62,432 bases of DNA from positions 1-62,432 of the forward strand of contig JBPRGG010000180.1 of assembly GCA_051418075.1 (NCBI GenBank), read 5' to 3'. Of the stretch, positions 34,880 to 44,133 are shown piece after piece. Position 1 is the stretch's first letter. Each line of letters starts with the position of its first letter. Both the position numbers and the translations under genes were made by a program. Under the pieces are notes generated by a model. That model made no database searches, had not been told where the DNA came from, and saw only the letters and a program-made list of their open reading frames with translations. This stretch comes from JBPRGG01 sp051418075. GTDB lineage: Bacteria > Bacteroidota > Bacteroidia > Cytophagales > Cyclobacteriaceae.

Positions 34880-36476
34880 AATCCACAGCCAAATAAAATG
34901 GTGGCAAAAGGATGTAATTTACCAGATTTATCCCCGGTCATTTAAAGATACCAATGCAGATGGTGTGGGCGACCTGAAAGGAATTATGGAAAAGCTGGAT
35001 TACCTGAAATGGTTGGGAGTGGATGCCGTATGGATATCTCCCTTTTATCCTTCTCCCATGGCTGATTTCGGTTATGATATTTCAGATTATCAGGATATTC
35101 ATCCTCTATTTGGTACCATGGCAGATTTTGATCAATTGATCAGCCGTATTCATCAAAAAGAAATGAAACTGATCCTGGACCTGGTACCCAACCATACTTC
35201 TGATCAGCATCCCTGGTTTCAGGAATCAAGAACTTCCCGCCAAAATCCGAAGAGAAACTGGTACATCTGGAGGGATCCTAAACCCAATGGAGACCCACCT
35301 AATAACTGGCTCAGTAATTTTGGCGGCCCTGCCTGGACCTATGATGAAACTACCGGACAATATTATTACCATGCATTCCTGACCCATCAGCCAGACCTGA
35401 ACTGGCGTAATCCCGAGGTAAAAAAAGCCATGTTTGAAATGATGCGTTTCTGGCTGGATAAAGGAGTGGACGGATTTCGGGTGGATGTGATCTGGCATAT
35501 GCTGAAAGATGAGCTTTACCGGGATAATCCCGTAAATCCCGACTATCATCCCAGAGAACGAGAATATCACCAATTATTGGCAGTTTATTCCACTGACCAG
35601 CCTGATATTCATGATCTTATTACTGAAATGCGACAGGTTACAGATGAATATCCGGACCGGTTGCTGATCGGAGAAATTTATTTACCACTGGACAAACTGG
35701 TGAATTATTATGGCCAGTCTGGCCAGGGAGTGCATTTGCCTTTTAACTTTCAACTGGTGCAGATTGAATGGGAAGTGGCCCGACTGTATGCCCTGATCAA
35801 TGAATATGAAGGGTTGATCCCGCCCAATGGATGGCCTAATTGGGTATTAAGCAACCATGACAATCCCAGGATATTGACCCGGGTAGGAGAGGCCCAGGCT
35901 CGCTTAGCCGCAGTATTGCTTTTGACATTAAGGGGAACTCCTACTATTTATTATGGTGATGAATTGGGCATCCTCGATGTGGAAATACCTCAGGAAAAGG
36001 TTCAGGATCCTCAGGGAATCAACCTGCCTGGACATAGCAGAGACCCTCAAAGAACTCCTATGCAATGGCATGGTGGTAAAAATGCCGGCTTTTCCGAAAA
36101 TGATCCCTGGCTGCCATTAACACCAGATTATCAGCAGAAAAATGTAGAATCCGAAAAAGAAGATCACCATTCTATGCTTTGGCTGTATAAATCCTTACTG
36201 GAGCTTCGGAAACAAGAAAAAGCCTTGATGCTGGGAGATTACATCCCATTGGGTCTGCAGGATAATATGATGATTTATAAGCGGTCATTGCAGGCCGATG
36301 AAGAAATACTGGTGCTGATCAACTTTGGCAAGCAAAATAGCATTTACTCAGGTCCTGAAAAAGGAGAGGTTATTTTAAATAGTTGGTTTGAACAGGGTGA
36401 AAAGTCATTTCGGGGAGAAATTGAATTACCCGGTGAGCAGGCAGTGTTGATTAAATTACGATCAGACAATCATTAA
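34872..36476 (+). CDS. GH13 alpha-glucosidase (oligo-1,6-glucosidase-like)
   Basis: I chose the ATG at 34872, inside the end of the preceding gene (8-base overlap); a GTG at 34866 is the alternative. The 534-residue protein has nucleophile D205 (GFRVDVIWHM), acid/base E268 (LLIGEIYLPL) and H329-D330 (LSNHDNPRI). The N-terminal WWQKDVIYQIYPRSFKDTNA and the segment HSRDPQRTPMQWHGGKNAGF are characteristic of exo-acting alpha-glucosidases, which release glucose from maltose or isomaltose oligomers. There is no signal peptide. It probably works with the upstream enzyme. A hairpin follows the stop. Confidence 0.92.
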   Translation: MNKIHSQIKWWQKDVIYQIYPRSFKDTNADGVGDLKGIMEKLDYLKWLGVDAVWISPFYPSPMADFGYDISDYQDIHPLFGTMADFDQLISRIHQKEMKLILDLVPNHTSDQHPWFQESRTSRQNPKRNWYIWRDPKPNGDPPNNWLSNFGGPAWTYDETTGQYYYHAFLTHQPDLNWRNPEVKKAMFEMMRFWLDKGVDGFRVDVIWHMLKDELYRDNPVNPDYHPREREYHQLLAVYSTDQPDIHDLITEMRQVTDEYPDRLLIGEIYLPLDKLVNYYGQSGQGVHLPFNFQLVQIEWEVARLYALINEYEGLIPPNGWPNWVLSNHDNPRILTRVGEAQARLAAVLLLTLRGTPTIYYGDELGILDVEIPQEKVQDPQGINLPGHSRDPQRTPMQWHGGKNAGFSENDPWLPLTPDYQQKNVESEKEDHHSMLWLYKSLLELRKQEKALMLGDYIPLGLQDNMMIYKRSLQADEEILVLINFGKQNSIYSGPEKGEVILNSWFEQGEKSFRGEIELPGEQAVLIKLRSDNH

Positions 36477-36494
36477 GGGCTGAAAAACAGCCCT
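36476..36494. terminator. Hairpin between convergent GH13 and tas genes
   Basis: AGGGCTG (36476-36482) and CAGCCCT (36488-36494) form a perfect 7-bp stem with an AAAAA loop, overlapping the last base of the alpha-glucosidase stop. It lies between two convergent genes and may end both transcripts, although the T-tracts are short. Confidence 0.5.
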
Positions 36495-36513
36495 AAATGA
36501 GTTAAGTCCATTC

Positions 36514-37554
36514 TTAAGGTGCTGGGTTAGGGATCTGTTTGTGTATAGCCTCAATCTTATCCAATACTTTTGAATCAAGCTTTATCTTGATACTGTTGAT
36601 ATTTTCCCGAAGCTGTTCTATGGAGGTTGCTCCAATAATGTTACTGGTCAGGAATGGGCGGCTATTGACAAATGCCAGAGCCAACTGTGCCGGGGAAAGC
36701 CCAGACTCTTTAGCCAGGTTTACGTAAGCCAGTGCTGCCCTGCGGGTCAATTCGCTGTTGTACCTTTCAAAATTAGGAAAAAGGTTAAGACGAGCCTTTT
36801 CCTGAGGCTTACCTGTGAAATATTTGCCAGTCAATACGCCAAAGGCCAGGGGAGAGTATGCTAACAATCCTGTTTTTTCCCGGATGGCGATTTCAGCCAA
36901 TCCGACCTCAAAGGTGCGGTTTACCAGGCTGTAGGGATTTTGAATACTCACCATTTCCGGTAATCCTTCCCTGCGGGCAATTTCCAGAAAATGATATAAT
37001 CCCCAGGGAGTTTCATTGGAAAGACCGATGTATCTGATTTTACCTGCTTTTATCTGATCCTGAAGGATTTGAAGTACTTCCTGGAAATTATCCAGCCAAT
37101 CATCTTCAGGATCATGACTATAACCTAATTTACCAAAAAAGTTGGCTTTTCGCTCTGGCCAATGCAACTGGTACAGGTCTATATAATCAGTCTGCAGCCT
37201 TTGCAGACTTTGATCCAGAGCAGATTCAATTTGATCCCGGCTAAACCTGAGTGGATTACGAATATGGGCTAATCCGGCAGAAGGTCCGGTAACCTTACTG
37301 GCCAGTATGATCTTGTCCCGGTCTGCCCGCTGTTTTAACCAGGTGCCAATATAGGCCTCTGTACGTCCCTGTGTTTCGGGACGGCCCGGTACAGGATACA
37401 TTTCAGCCGCATCAATAAAATTAATTCCCTGCTCCAGGGCATAGTTCAGTTGTTGGTGGGCTTCCTGCTCCGTATTTTGCTGACCCCAGGTCATGGTGCC
37501 CAGGCATATTTTACTTACTTTAAGTGGTGTTTTTCCAAGTTGTTGATAAATCAT
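36514..37554 (-). CDS. tas: NADP(H)-dependent aldo/keto reductase, Tas family
   Basis: The 346-residue protein closely matches E. coli Tas as I remember it: the LGTMTWG start, INFIDAAEMYPVPGRPETQG (with catalytic Asp and Tyr), ASKVTGPS (Lys), QLHWPERKAN (His), YIGLSNETPWG, SIQNPYSLVNRTFEVGLAEI, and the end IEAIHKQIPNPAP. It forms a TIM barrel that reduces carbonyl compounds with NADPH; the natural substrate is unclear. It is convergent with the GH13 pair and has its own promoter region of about 190 bases, shared divergently with the SRPBCC gene. Confidence 0.93.
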   Translation of the reverse strand: MIYQQLGKTPLKVSKICLGTMTWGQQNTEQEAHQQLNYALEQGINFIDAAEMYPVPGRPETQGRTEAYIGTWLKQRADRDKIILASKVTGPSAGLAHIRNPLRFSRDQIESALDQSLQRLQTDYIDLYQLHWPERKANFFGKLGYSHDPEDDWLDNFQEVLQILQDQIKAGKIRYIGLSNETPWGLYHFLEIARREGLPEMVSIQNPYSLVNRTFEVGLAEIAIREKTGLLAYSPLAFGVLTGKYFTGKPQEKARLNLFPNFERYNSELTRRAALAYVNLAKESGLSPAQLALAFVNSRPFLTSNIIGATSIEQLRENINSIKIKLDSKVLDKIEAIHKQIPNPAP

Positions 37555-37680
37555 ATGTCGAATAGCCTAATATTTATTCCAAAACAGCGAATTTAAGTAT
37601 AATTTCAGGAATCAGGGTAATTATTGGACGAATTATTATAAATATTACCAGTATTGCCCAGTTTCATTAACATTTAATCC

Positions 37681-37710
37681 TTGTTTTTTTATTTTTTTTT
37701 GCTAACTTTA
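37681..37710 (+). promoter_or_regulatory. Candidate Bacteroidota-type promoter of the SRPBCC gene
   Basis: TTG at 37681-37683 is followed after 19 bases of almost pure T by TAACTTTA (37703-37710), a 7-of-8 match to TAnnTTTG. Spacing fits the group's consensus, and the leader to the ATG at 37743 would be about 25 bases. Confidence 0.5.
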
Positions 37711-37742
37711 TAACAACAGATCATCATTAACATTTTTTAAAA

Positions 37743-38207
37743 ATGGATGCTATTCATAAAACCATTCAAATCAGCCTCTCAGGAACACAGGCATTTAAAA
37801 AATTTGTCCATGATTTTAGCAAATGGTGGCCCAGGGAATATACCTGGTCTCAGGACGTTTTGCAGGATATCTTAATTAATCCAGGCAAAGATGGCCTCTG
37901 CACCGAAATAGGGCCTCATGGCTTCAGGTGTGACTGGGGTAGGATTACGGCATGGGAAGAAAATAAATTGATCGGGATGAAATGGCAAATTAGTCAAAAA
38001 AGAGAACCGGTTCCCAATCCCGATCAGGCCAGCAATGTTTTGATCACTTTTACTGAACAGGACACATCCGTCACGCTGCTGACTCTTGAGCATAGCCATT
38101 TCAATTTGCATGGTGAAGGCGCTGAAACTTATCAGGAAATGATGGATTCTGAATATGGCTGGGATTACATCCTGGAGAAATTCTTGAAGTTTTGCCAGCA
38201 AGAATAA
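37743..38207 (+). CDS. SRPBCC/AHSA1-like domain protein
   Basis: The 154-residue protein is a single START/AHSA1-type domain: KTIQISLSGTQAFKKFVHDF, SKWWPREYTW, the loop GRITAWEENKLIGMKW, and a C-terminal helix (GWDYILEKFLKFCQQ). Such domains bind hydrophobic ligands or act as chaperone co-factors; nothing here fixes the ligand. There is no signal peptide. It has its own promoter and hairpin terminator, so it is probably monocistronic. Confidence 0.85.
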   Translation: MDAIHKTIQISLSGTQAFKKFVHDFSKWWPREYTWSQDVLQDILINPGKDGLCTEIGPHGFRCDWGRITAWEENKLIGMKWQISQKREPVPNPDQASNVLITFTEQDTSVTLLTLEHSHFNLHGEGAETYQEMMDSEYGWDYILEKFLKFCQQE

Positions 38208-38261
38208 ATCAGGTTTATAAAATTGTGAACGTTTCGTTGGATTTTTAACCTGATTTTTATT
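38207..38261 (+). terminator. Terminator after the SRPBCC gene
   Basis: AATCAGGTT (38207-38215, starting at the last base of the stop codon) and AACCTGATT (38247-38255) form a perfect 9-bp stem around a 31-base loop, followed by TTTATT. The long loop is unusual but the T-rich tail supports termination. Confidence 0.5.
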
Positions 38262-38305
38262 AGATTCAATCATCAAATCAGTATAATAGAAATTGTCGAA
38301 CCATC

Positions 38306-39763
38306 ATGAAGTATTTATTATTTTTGACGCTTTTTCTGGCCTTGCTCCAGTGTCAACCGGAATCGCCTGATCAAACCATTGTTTCAGGAAAAATAAAAGG
38401 ACTGGAACAGGATAGTCTTAACATCAGCTATTTTAAACATCATTATCTGGAAGGACCTGAAAAGATATGGGTTCAACTTGATTCTGCCGGTAGTTTTTCC
38501 ACTGCTTTGCCGGTTGATGGCTTGAAGTCATTCCAGATAATGCTGAATTCCCGCCAAAGGGTTAGTTTTTGGCTGAAACCGGAATGGCAATTGGAAATTG
38601 AGATGTTGATCAATGAGCAGGGAGAAATTGATTCACTCACTTTTTCGGGAGATGGTGCAATGGAAAATGATACTTATCAACATTTGGAAGAAATGAAATT
38701 TGCCGCATTTAATCATATACAAAAGGATGCACCGGCTTTTAATCATGCCCTTGATTCCCTTGAAACGGTCATGATAGGCTATCTGGATGATTTAAAACTG
38801 GAAGAGCAAACAGATCCGGAGCTTTTAAATGTTTTGGAAGCTGAAATTAAGTACCATAAAATCTCCAGGTGGTTGGATTATTACACCAGGAATTATGTAT
38901 ACGGGGACAAGGAAAAAACTGATTTTGTCCTAGATCAAAATAAAGCTTACCTTTCTGGAATAGTGTTGTCCAATCCGGATCTATTGCATTCCAATTATTA
39001 TAATTCTACCCTGGATGATTATTTTGAACAGTTAGACCAAACTTTGGTTGATTACGATTCCATCATGCAGGAGTATAAGGAAAACAGGAGTGAGTTGATC
39101 AAGACCTATTACCAGGTAAAGGTAAACAGTATCCTGGATCTGATAGACAGCCTGGTGATGGATCCAGCCATTAAAAGCAGGGCTTATTACAGTTTTTTCC
39201 TGCGCAATGCCAATCTTAATAGTTTGACCCCGTTTAAACAAAACTACGAAAATCGCTTTCTTTCCGCAGTTACTGATACTGACCAACAGGATTTTATGAA
39301 TGAAAAATTAGCCCAATTGGAAACACTTATGCCGGGAAAACCCGCTCCACAATTTACATTTTCTGACATTGAAGGTAATTTGGTGAGCCTGGAAGACCTG
39401 AAAGGACAATATGTTTATATTGATGTATGGGCAACCTGGTGTGGACCATGTATCGCGGAAATACCCCAATTAAAAGCATTGGAAGAAGATTTTGGTCAAC
39501 AAATTGCCTTTGTGAGCATCTCCATAGACCCTTCGGAGGAAAAGTGGAAAAATTATGTGGGGGAAAAGGAATTAGGTGGTATTCAATTATACAGTGAAGG
39601 AGCCTGGGATTCGGAGATCAATGAATTATTTATGATAAGGGGAATTCCCCGCTTTATCCTGATTGACCCTGAAGGAAACATTGTTAATGCAGATGCCAGC
39701 AGGCCTTCATCTCCGGATACACGAAAATTGTTTGAAAAATGGGTTGCTGAAATGGAGACTTAG
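38306..39763 (+). CDS. TlpA-like thioredoxin-fold lipoprotein
   Basis: The 485-residue protein has a lipoprotein signal (LALLQCQPES, Cys 16), a DUF4369-like beta domain (about 27-115), a helical middle region (about 120-340) and a C-terminal thioredoxin domain with WATWCGPC (C379, C382) and a cis-Pro segment RGIPRFILIDPEG. This is a common Bacteroidota architecture for envelope thiol-disulfide reductases that keep periplasmic cysteines reduced, for instance during cytochrome c maturation. It is followed by a second exported thioredoxin-fold protein that lacks the cysteines. Confidence 0.9.
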   Translation: MKYLLFLTLFLALLQCQPESPDQTIVSGKIKGLEQDSLNISYFKHHYLEGPEKIWVQLDSAGSFSTALPVDGLKSFQIMLNSRQRVSFWLKPEWQLEIEMLINEQGEIDSLTFSGDGAMENDTYQHLEEMKFAAFNHIQKDAPAFNHALDSLETVMIGYLDDLKLEEQTDPELLNVLEAEIKYHKISRWLDYYTRNYVYGDKEKTDFVLDQNKAYLSGIVLSNPDLLHSNYYNSTLDDYFEQLDQTLVDYDSIMQEYKENRSELIKTYYQVKVNSILDLIDSLVMDPAIKSRAYYSFFLRNANLNSLTPFKQNYENRFLSAVTDTDQQDFMNEKLAQLETLMPGKPAPQFTFSDIEGNLVSLEDLKGQYVYIDVWATWCGPCIAEIPQLKALEEDFGQQIAFVSISIDPSEEKWKNYVGEKELGGIQLYSEGAWDSEINELFMIRGIPRFILIDPEGNIVNADASRPSSPDTRKLFEKWVAEMET

Positions 39764-39795
39764 CTTTTTGATGATAAGAATTTCAAGAATATTTT

Positions 39796-39812
39796 ATCTA
39801 ATCTAATTAGAT
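39796..39812. promoter_or_regulatory. 17-base inverted repeat upstream of the exported gene at 39864
   Basis: ATCTAAT-CTA-ATTAGAT is a perfect 7-3-7 inverted repeat located 51 bases before the start codon and 32 bases after the preceding stop. It lacks a T-tract, so an operator is more likely than a terminator. The regulator is unknown. Confidence 0.35.
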
Positions 39813-39863
39813 GATATTAAGTTTTATTTGTTTGGCCTTTGAATCACTGGTAATCAATATATT

Positions 39864-40685
39864 ATGAAAACGAACGTATTAACATTTTTAATACCACTAA
39901 TCCTTACCTTCTCAGAGGCAGGGGCCCAAATGCTGGTTAATTCCCAGCCGGATTCCCTACAGGAAAGGGATAAATTTTATTATAATCATTTAAACAGGCC
40001 CAAGAAAGTTCATCTGGACAAAGGAATTTATTTTTTAATATTTGATGTATCTGTCAACAGCGATTCAGTGAAACTCTCTTTAAATAGAAAAAATCAACCT
40101 CCGGTTCTTTATCAAAGGAATAATGGTTATTTTACCATTATGTGTAACGAGCAATCCTATCCGGAATTTAGATTTGATTATCCAAACCGACAGGATGATA
40201 TGAAATTATTGGCCAAACTTTATAAGATTCCCGAGAATATCATTGGCAGTGAATTGCCATCCACTTTTAAAATTACTGATATCTATGGAAATGAATTTAC
40301 AAGAGCGTCCTTTAATGGTTACACCTCGATATTTTTCTCTTCATTATCATACTTCCGACACGACATATTTTCTTTAATTGATGAAATCAAAAGAAATTAT
40401 TCATATGATTCGTTAAAATTAGTCTTCATCGATAAAGCCTTACCTGCAGACCTGCATAATTTTAAGGTGAAACAAGGATATGATGATATCATCTTCGTTT
40501 CAGACCACTTAGCCAAATTAAGACCATGGACAAGTAATTTGGTTAGAAGAAATCCTGGTGCCATTATATTTATTAGTGATGAAAAAACGGGTTTGCTATA
40601 TAGGAATGTGTTAGATCTGAATTTCATAAAAGATGATCATGATTTAAAAACAGAAATAACTGAAGTATTGCAAAGCATCCTTTAA
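39864..40685 (+). CDS. Exported thioredoxin-fold protein lacking the CxxC motif
   Basis: The 273-residue protein has a signal peptide (hydrophobic stretch then EAGAQ, about residue 22), an N-terminal beta-rich region, and from about residue 125 a segment IGSELPSTFKITDIYGNEF then FNGYTSIFFSS that aligns by eye with the start of a TlpA/AhpC-type domain. Where the CxxC should follow, it reads SSLSYFRHD, with no cysteine. The end resembles the closing helices of a thioredoxin fold. It is probably catalytically inactive, perhaps a binding or sensing derivative of the upstream TlpA-like protein. The region is AT-rich compared with its neighbours. Confidence 0.6.
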   Translation: MKTNVLTFLIPLILTFSEAGAQMLVNSQPDSLQERDKFYYNHLNRPKKVHLDKGIYFLIFDVSVNSDSVKLSLNRKNQPPVLYQRNNGYFTIMCNEQSYPEFRFDYPNRQDDMKLLAKLYKIPENIIGSELPSTFKITDIYGNEFTRASFNGYTSIFFSSLSYFRHDIFSLIDEIKRNYSYDSLKLVFIDKALPADLHNFKVKQGYDDIIFVSDHLAKLRPWTSNLVRRNPGAIIFISDEKTGLLYRNVLDLNFIKDDHDLKTEITEVLQSIL

Positions 40686-40730
40686 CAGCTTATTTTACTT
40701 GCTTATTAATGGCCGCCGCAGGATATGAAC

Positions 40731-41240
40731 TTACAGCAACATTTCAAATTCCAGTTCGTGTTTTATAGGTATGCCATCCATACCCTTTTCCGGGATTTCA
40801 GGTTTAAGTTCCCTGGCATTTTTCATAGAATCGGGATAAAAACCAACCCATTCAAACCCCCTTTTTTGAAAAAACCGGATAGCCGCATAATTGTCATTGG
40901 TAGTCACCAGCCCTACTCTCTTGCACTGGTTTTGGCGTGCTACTTTTATCACTTCGTTCAGTAGTCGGGTGCCCAGTCCCTTTCTTTCCAGGCTGCTGTT
41001 CAGAGACAGAATCTCACATTCGTCCTTCTGAATATGATAGGTGATCAATCCAATGATCTCATTGTAATGCTTGCAATAAAATCCAGGTTGCTGACTAATT
41101 TCATGTAGTTGCCCTCTGGATACAATCCGGGGAGATCCAAGGTTGTTGACCAGGAAATCACTAATTTCCTGTTGGTCTATATCCCGAATATCTACAATAT
41201 TAAAGTCTACATTTTTTTCTTCTGCGAGTAACATCATCAA
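40731..41240 (-). CDS. GNAT-family N-acetyltransferase
   Basis: The 169-residue protein contains the acetyl-CoA pyrophosphate loop RKGLGTRLL (residues 86-94) and the later motif DNYAAIRFFQKRGFEWVGFY, both diagnostic of GNAT enzymes, which transfer an acetyl group to an amine. The acceptor is unknown. The very start (MMMLLAEEKNVDF) leaves the exact initiation codon uncertain among three Met codons. It converges on the exported thioredoxin-fold gene with no terminator visible between them. Confidence 0.88.
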   Translation of the reverse strand: MMMLLAEEKNVDFNIVDIRDIDQQEISDFLVNNLGSPRIVSRGQLHEISQQPGFYCKHYNEIIGLITYHIQKDECEILSLNSSLERKGLGTRLLNEVIKVARQNQCKRVGLVTTNDNYAAIRFFQKRGFEWVGFYPDSMKNARELKPEIPEKGMDGIPIKHELEFEMLL

Positions 41241-41319
41241 TAGAAACTGTTGCTTATAGTGTAACGATTTTTAGACACAAAAGGATTTATTTCTTTTATT
41301 TTTCATTCATGGAACTTCT

Positions 41320-41511
41320 TTAAAGGAAATTGTATTTTTTGAAGAAAACGATAATCGCAATTCCACCGAACATATATTGCATGTTTGGGAATGAGTGTTT
41401 TTCTGTTATATGATTAGTTCTTAATATGAATAAAATAAGCAGAGCAATTAGTATCTGCCCGTTGAATACCGGTTTATCAGTCCCCTGCATCAGATAATTA
41501 AGATCCTTCAT
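41320..41511 (-). CDS. Possible small two-helix membrane protein
   Basis: A 63-codon minus-strand frame encodes two hydrophobic segments (ILIALLILFILR and FGGIAIIVFF) with a basic C-terminus, and lies in tandem upstream of the acetyltransferase gene. There is no recognised family and no clear ribosome site, and the stretch is AT-rich, so it could be chance. It is listed because it is the only candidate in a 385-base gap. Confidence 0.25.
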   Translation of the reverse strand: MKDLNYLMQGTDKPVFNGQILIALLILFILRTNHITEKHSFPNMQYMFGGIAIIVFFKKYNFL

Positions 41512-41625
41512 CAGGAATAAAAAAAACTTATTTGGTAAAAAAATGATAATTTGATTTGATTTTTCAAAGGTTTTTTATTAAATTAATAATTCGTTGCGAA
41601 AATTCGGGTTTTAAATTTTAAAGAT

Positions 41626-42069
41626 ATGGTACATACGAACGGTCAATCCACTATCTCAGAAGCTTTGTCTACTATAAATGCATATATAGAAGCGATTAAT
41701 CAGCAGAATATTACTCAAATCATTACCTTACTAGCTGAAGATCATGTCTTTACTAATTCCCAGGATAAAAAGTTGATGGGAAAGGAAGTAGTAATACGTT
41801 CCTGGTTAAAGTATTTCGAATTATTTCCGGATTACCATATTGAAATAGAAAATGTGATCAATAATGGCGAAACAATAGGACTATTTGGTTATTCAAGTGG
41901 TACCTACAAAGGCTCTTCAGATCAATCGGATTTTTGGAAACTCCCCTCAGCCTGGAAGGTTGCAGTTAATGAAAACCTGATTACAGAATGGCAGGTTTAT
42001 ACAGATAATATGGTACCATTTGAGATCATCAGAAAAAACAATATGCAGCAGGCCAACGGCCGTTATTGA
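41626..42069 (+). CDS. NTF2-like/SnoaL-type protein
   Basis: The 147-residue protein shows the pattern of the NTF2-like superfamily: an N-terminal helix (ALSTINAYIEAINQQNITQI), LLAEDHVFTNSQ with a catalytic-pocket-like Asp-His, MGKEVVIRSWLKYFELFPDYHIEIENVI, and late beta strands. This shape is used by ester cyclases, ketosteroid isomerases and binding proteins; no activity can be assigned. There is no signal peptide. The neighbours give no pathway link. Confidence 0.78.
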   Translation: MVHTNGQSTISEALSTINAYIEAINQQNITQIITLLAEDHVFTNSQDKKLMGKEVVIRSWLKYFELFPDYHIEIENVINNGETIGLFGYSSGTYKGSSDQSDFWKLPSAWKVAVNENLITEWQVYTDNMVPFEIIRKNNMQQANGRY

Positions 42070-42203
42070 TTTGACTTAATAGCTTTGTCCTGGATCGTTT
42101 CCACAAAAGTCCGGTTTTCCCGATCAATATATCCATTAGCTTGTTAATAGGATAGTTATATCACTGATTTTTTAATAAGACTTGGCTGACTAATTTTTTT
42201 ATC

Positions 42204-42830
42204 ATGAAGTATTTAGTGGAAAAGAAGTCCTGGACAGGATTGAATTACCTGTTATATAAACCTGATTTTGCCGATGAACAGATTCCGTTTTTATTGTACT
42301 TGCATGGAGCCGGTGAAAGAGGAAACGATCTGAATAAATTACTCACCTATGGACCTCCTAAAATCATTGAAGCTTCTGGAAGTTTTCCCATGTTGATGGT
42401 AGCGCCACAATGTCCTTCTTTCAGTTATTGGGACCCTGACCTGCTGATCGAATTGGTTAGAGAGACAGAAGAACAATATGAGGTGGACTGGCGAAGAATA
42501 TATCTTTCCGGAGTGAGTATGGGAGGATATGCTACCTGGAAGTTGGCCCTTTTACATGCCAATGTTTTTGCTGCCATTGCACCTATTTGCGGAGGTGGCA
42601 ACCCTGAGTTGGTTTATCGGATCAAGGATGTTCCCACCTGGGTGTTTCATGGAGCTGAAGATAAAATTGTACCTTTGCAGGAGTCCGCAATTATGGTTGA
42701 TCGTTTGAGATTAATTGGAGGAAACGTAAAATTTACAGTGTACCCTGGAGTAGGACATGATTCATGGATACCAGCCTATGAAAAAGAGCCATTGTTTGAT
42801 TGGTTATTGCAACAAAGAAGACCGGAGTAG
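42204..42830 (+). CDS. Alpha/beta hydrolase (phospholipase/carboxylesterase-like)
   Basis: The 208-residue protein has the oxyanion-hole motif LLYLHGAGERGND, the nucleophile elbow GVSMGGY (S105), D153 in FHGAEDKIVP and H185 in PGVGHDSW. This triad and the compact size place it among the predicted peptidase/esterase family often found in Bacteroidota. There is no signal peptide, so it would be cytoplasmic. The substrate is probably a small ester. It converges on the potassium channel gene. Confidence 0.9.
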   Translation: MKYLVEKKSWTGLNYLLYKPDFADEQIPFLLYLHGAGERGNDLNKLLTYGPPKIIEASGSFPMLMVAPQCPSFSYWDPDLLIELVRETEEQYEVDWRRIYLSGVSMGGYATWKLALLHANVFAAIAPICGGGNPELVYRIKDVPTWVFHGAEDKIVPLQESAIMVDRLRLIGGNVKFTVYPGVGHDSWIPAYEKEPLFDWLLQQRRPE

Positions 42831-42862
42831 CACTTCAGGTAAACTGCGTTATTCATAATGGC

Positions 42863-43891
42863 TCAGGTGATAAAGTCCGTTTTTCCATTAATAAAGATTT
42901 TTTTGAATTGTGTAATTCCTTTTTCGCTGCCTAAAACGATCAGAATACCCTGTTCCGTAATTTTAAGGTCCGCCCCAGGATCGAATAAGAAGCCCTGGTT
43001 CAGGTCTTTATAAGCCAGTACTGTCACACCGGTTTTCTGACGAATATCCAGTTCCCTGATGGTCTTGTTTTTATATTCTTCCTTCAAATCGTCAAAAGGG
43101 AATTCTTCCAGATCCAATTTTAATTCAGTTACTCCGTTGAGCATTTCCAGAAACTCAACCACATCAGGCTTGGTGACAATCTGGGCCATATGCATGCCAC
43201 CCAGGGTTTCCGGTATGATCACCTTATCTGCCCCGGCCCGATACAATTTTTTGGCGGAAGACTCTTCGGATGCCCTGGCAATGATGGTTACCTGTGGGTT
43301 TAACCCGCGGGCAGTTAGAGTAATATATACATTGTCAGCATCTTTGGGTAGAGTGGTGATTACGTAACTGGCTTTATGGACCTGGGCCCGGGTCAGGATT
43401 TCGTCTGTAGTAGCATCGCCTGGAATAAAATTCTGAAGCACAGCTTCCGGATAAATATCTGGGATTTCCGGCTGTTTATCGATTACCACAAATCTCTTGT
43501 TGCTTCGGATCAGTTCCTCACAGGCTTTGGAGCCGTTCCTGCCCAATCCACATACAATTACATGTCCTTTAAGTTTGCTCAGTTCTCGGTCGGTCATATA
43601 TTTTCTGAATATTTTTTTTAAATTTCCCTCAAATAAATAAGAAGTTAAAACAGAAATCACATAGGCAAAAATTACCAGGTTAATGATGATAAAAATAATG
43701 GTAAAGATCCTTCCAGCCGGGCTTAGGGGCATTACTTCAGTGAATCCCACCGTAGAGATGGTGATGACAGTCATGTAAAAAGCTTCCAGGAAGCCATACT
43801 TTTCAATCAACATATACCCGACGATGCCAAATACAATACTGATTAATCCAAAAGATACGGCTAAAAGCAATCTTCTGATACTTGTTTCCAT
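42863..43891 (-). CDS. Two-helix potassium channel with RCK (TrkA-N/TrkA-C) domains
   Basis: The 342-residue protein has a first membrane helix (about 8-28), a pore helix and filter TVITISTVGFTEV (filter residues 47-50, TVGF rather than the classic TVGY), a second helix (about 58-82), a Rossmann RCK domain starting VIVCGLGRNGSKACEEL (about 110-126), and a TrkA-C domain with a segment like GVTVLAYKDLNQG. It would be a tetrameric, ligand-gated K+ channel like MthK. It stands alone on the minus strand with its own leader region. Confidence 0.92.
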   Translation of the reverse strand: METSIRRLLLAVSFGLISIVFGIVGYMLIEKYGFLEAFYMTVITISTVGFTEVMPLSPAGRIFTIIFIIINLVIFAYVISVLTSYLFEGNLKKIFRKYMTDRELSKLKGHVIVCGLGRNGSKACEELIRSNKRFVVIDKQPEIPDIYPEAVLQNFIPGDATTDEILTRAQVHKASYVITTLPKDADNVYITLTARGLNPQVTIIARASEESSAKKLYRAGADKVIIPETLGGMHMAQIVTKPDVVEFLEMLNGVTELKLDLEEFPFDDLKEEYKNKTIRELDIRQKTGVTVLAYKDLNQGFLFDPGADLKITEQGILIVLGSEKGITQFKKIFINGKTDFIT

Positions 43892-44133
43892 GTTTTTTGC
43901 TTTTGCTGCCTGATTTTAGTTCATTTTTTGAAAATATACAACATTTTCTCAGGATGATGGTAGGGTTGTGTTTAAAAACGTTTTGGATATAATTTTACAG
44001 CAGTTAATGATGTTATTGGAAATGTTGATATAATTCCTGGAATAACATAAGTTGTTTTGGCTGACTGTATCTTATTGGACATTTTACCTTACTCCATCTT
44101 TTGTCCTGCTGGATGGGCCTGCATTTTTATGTC

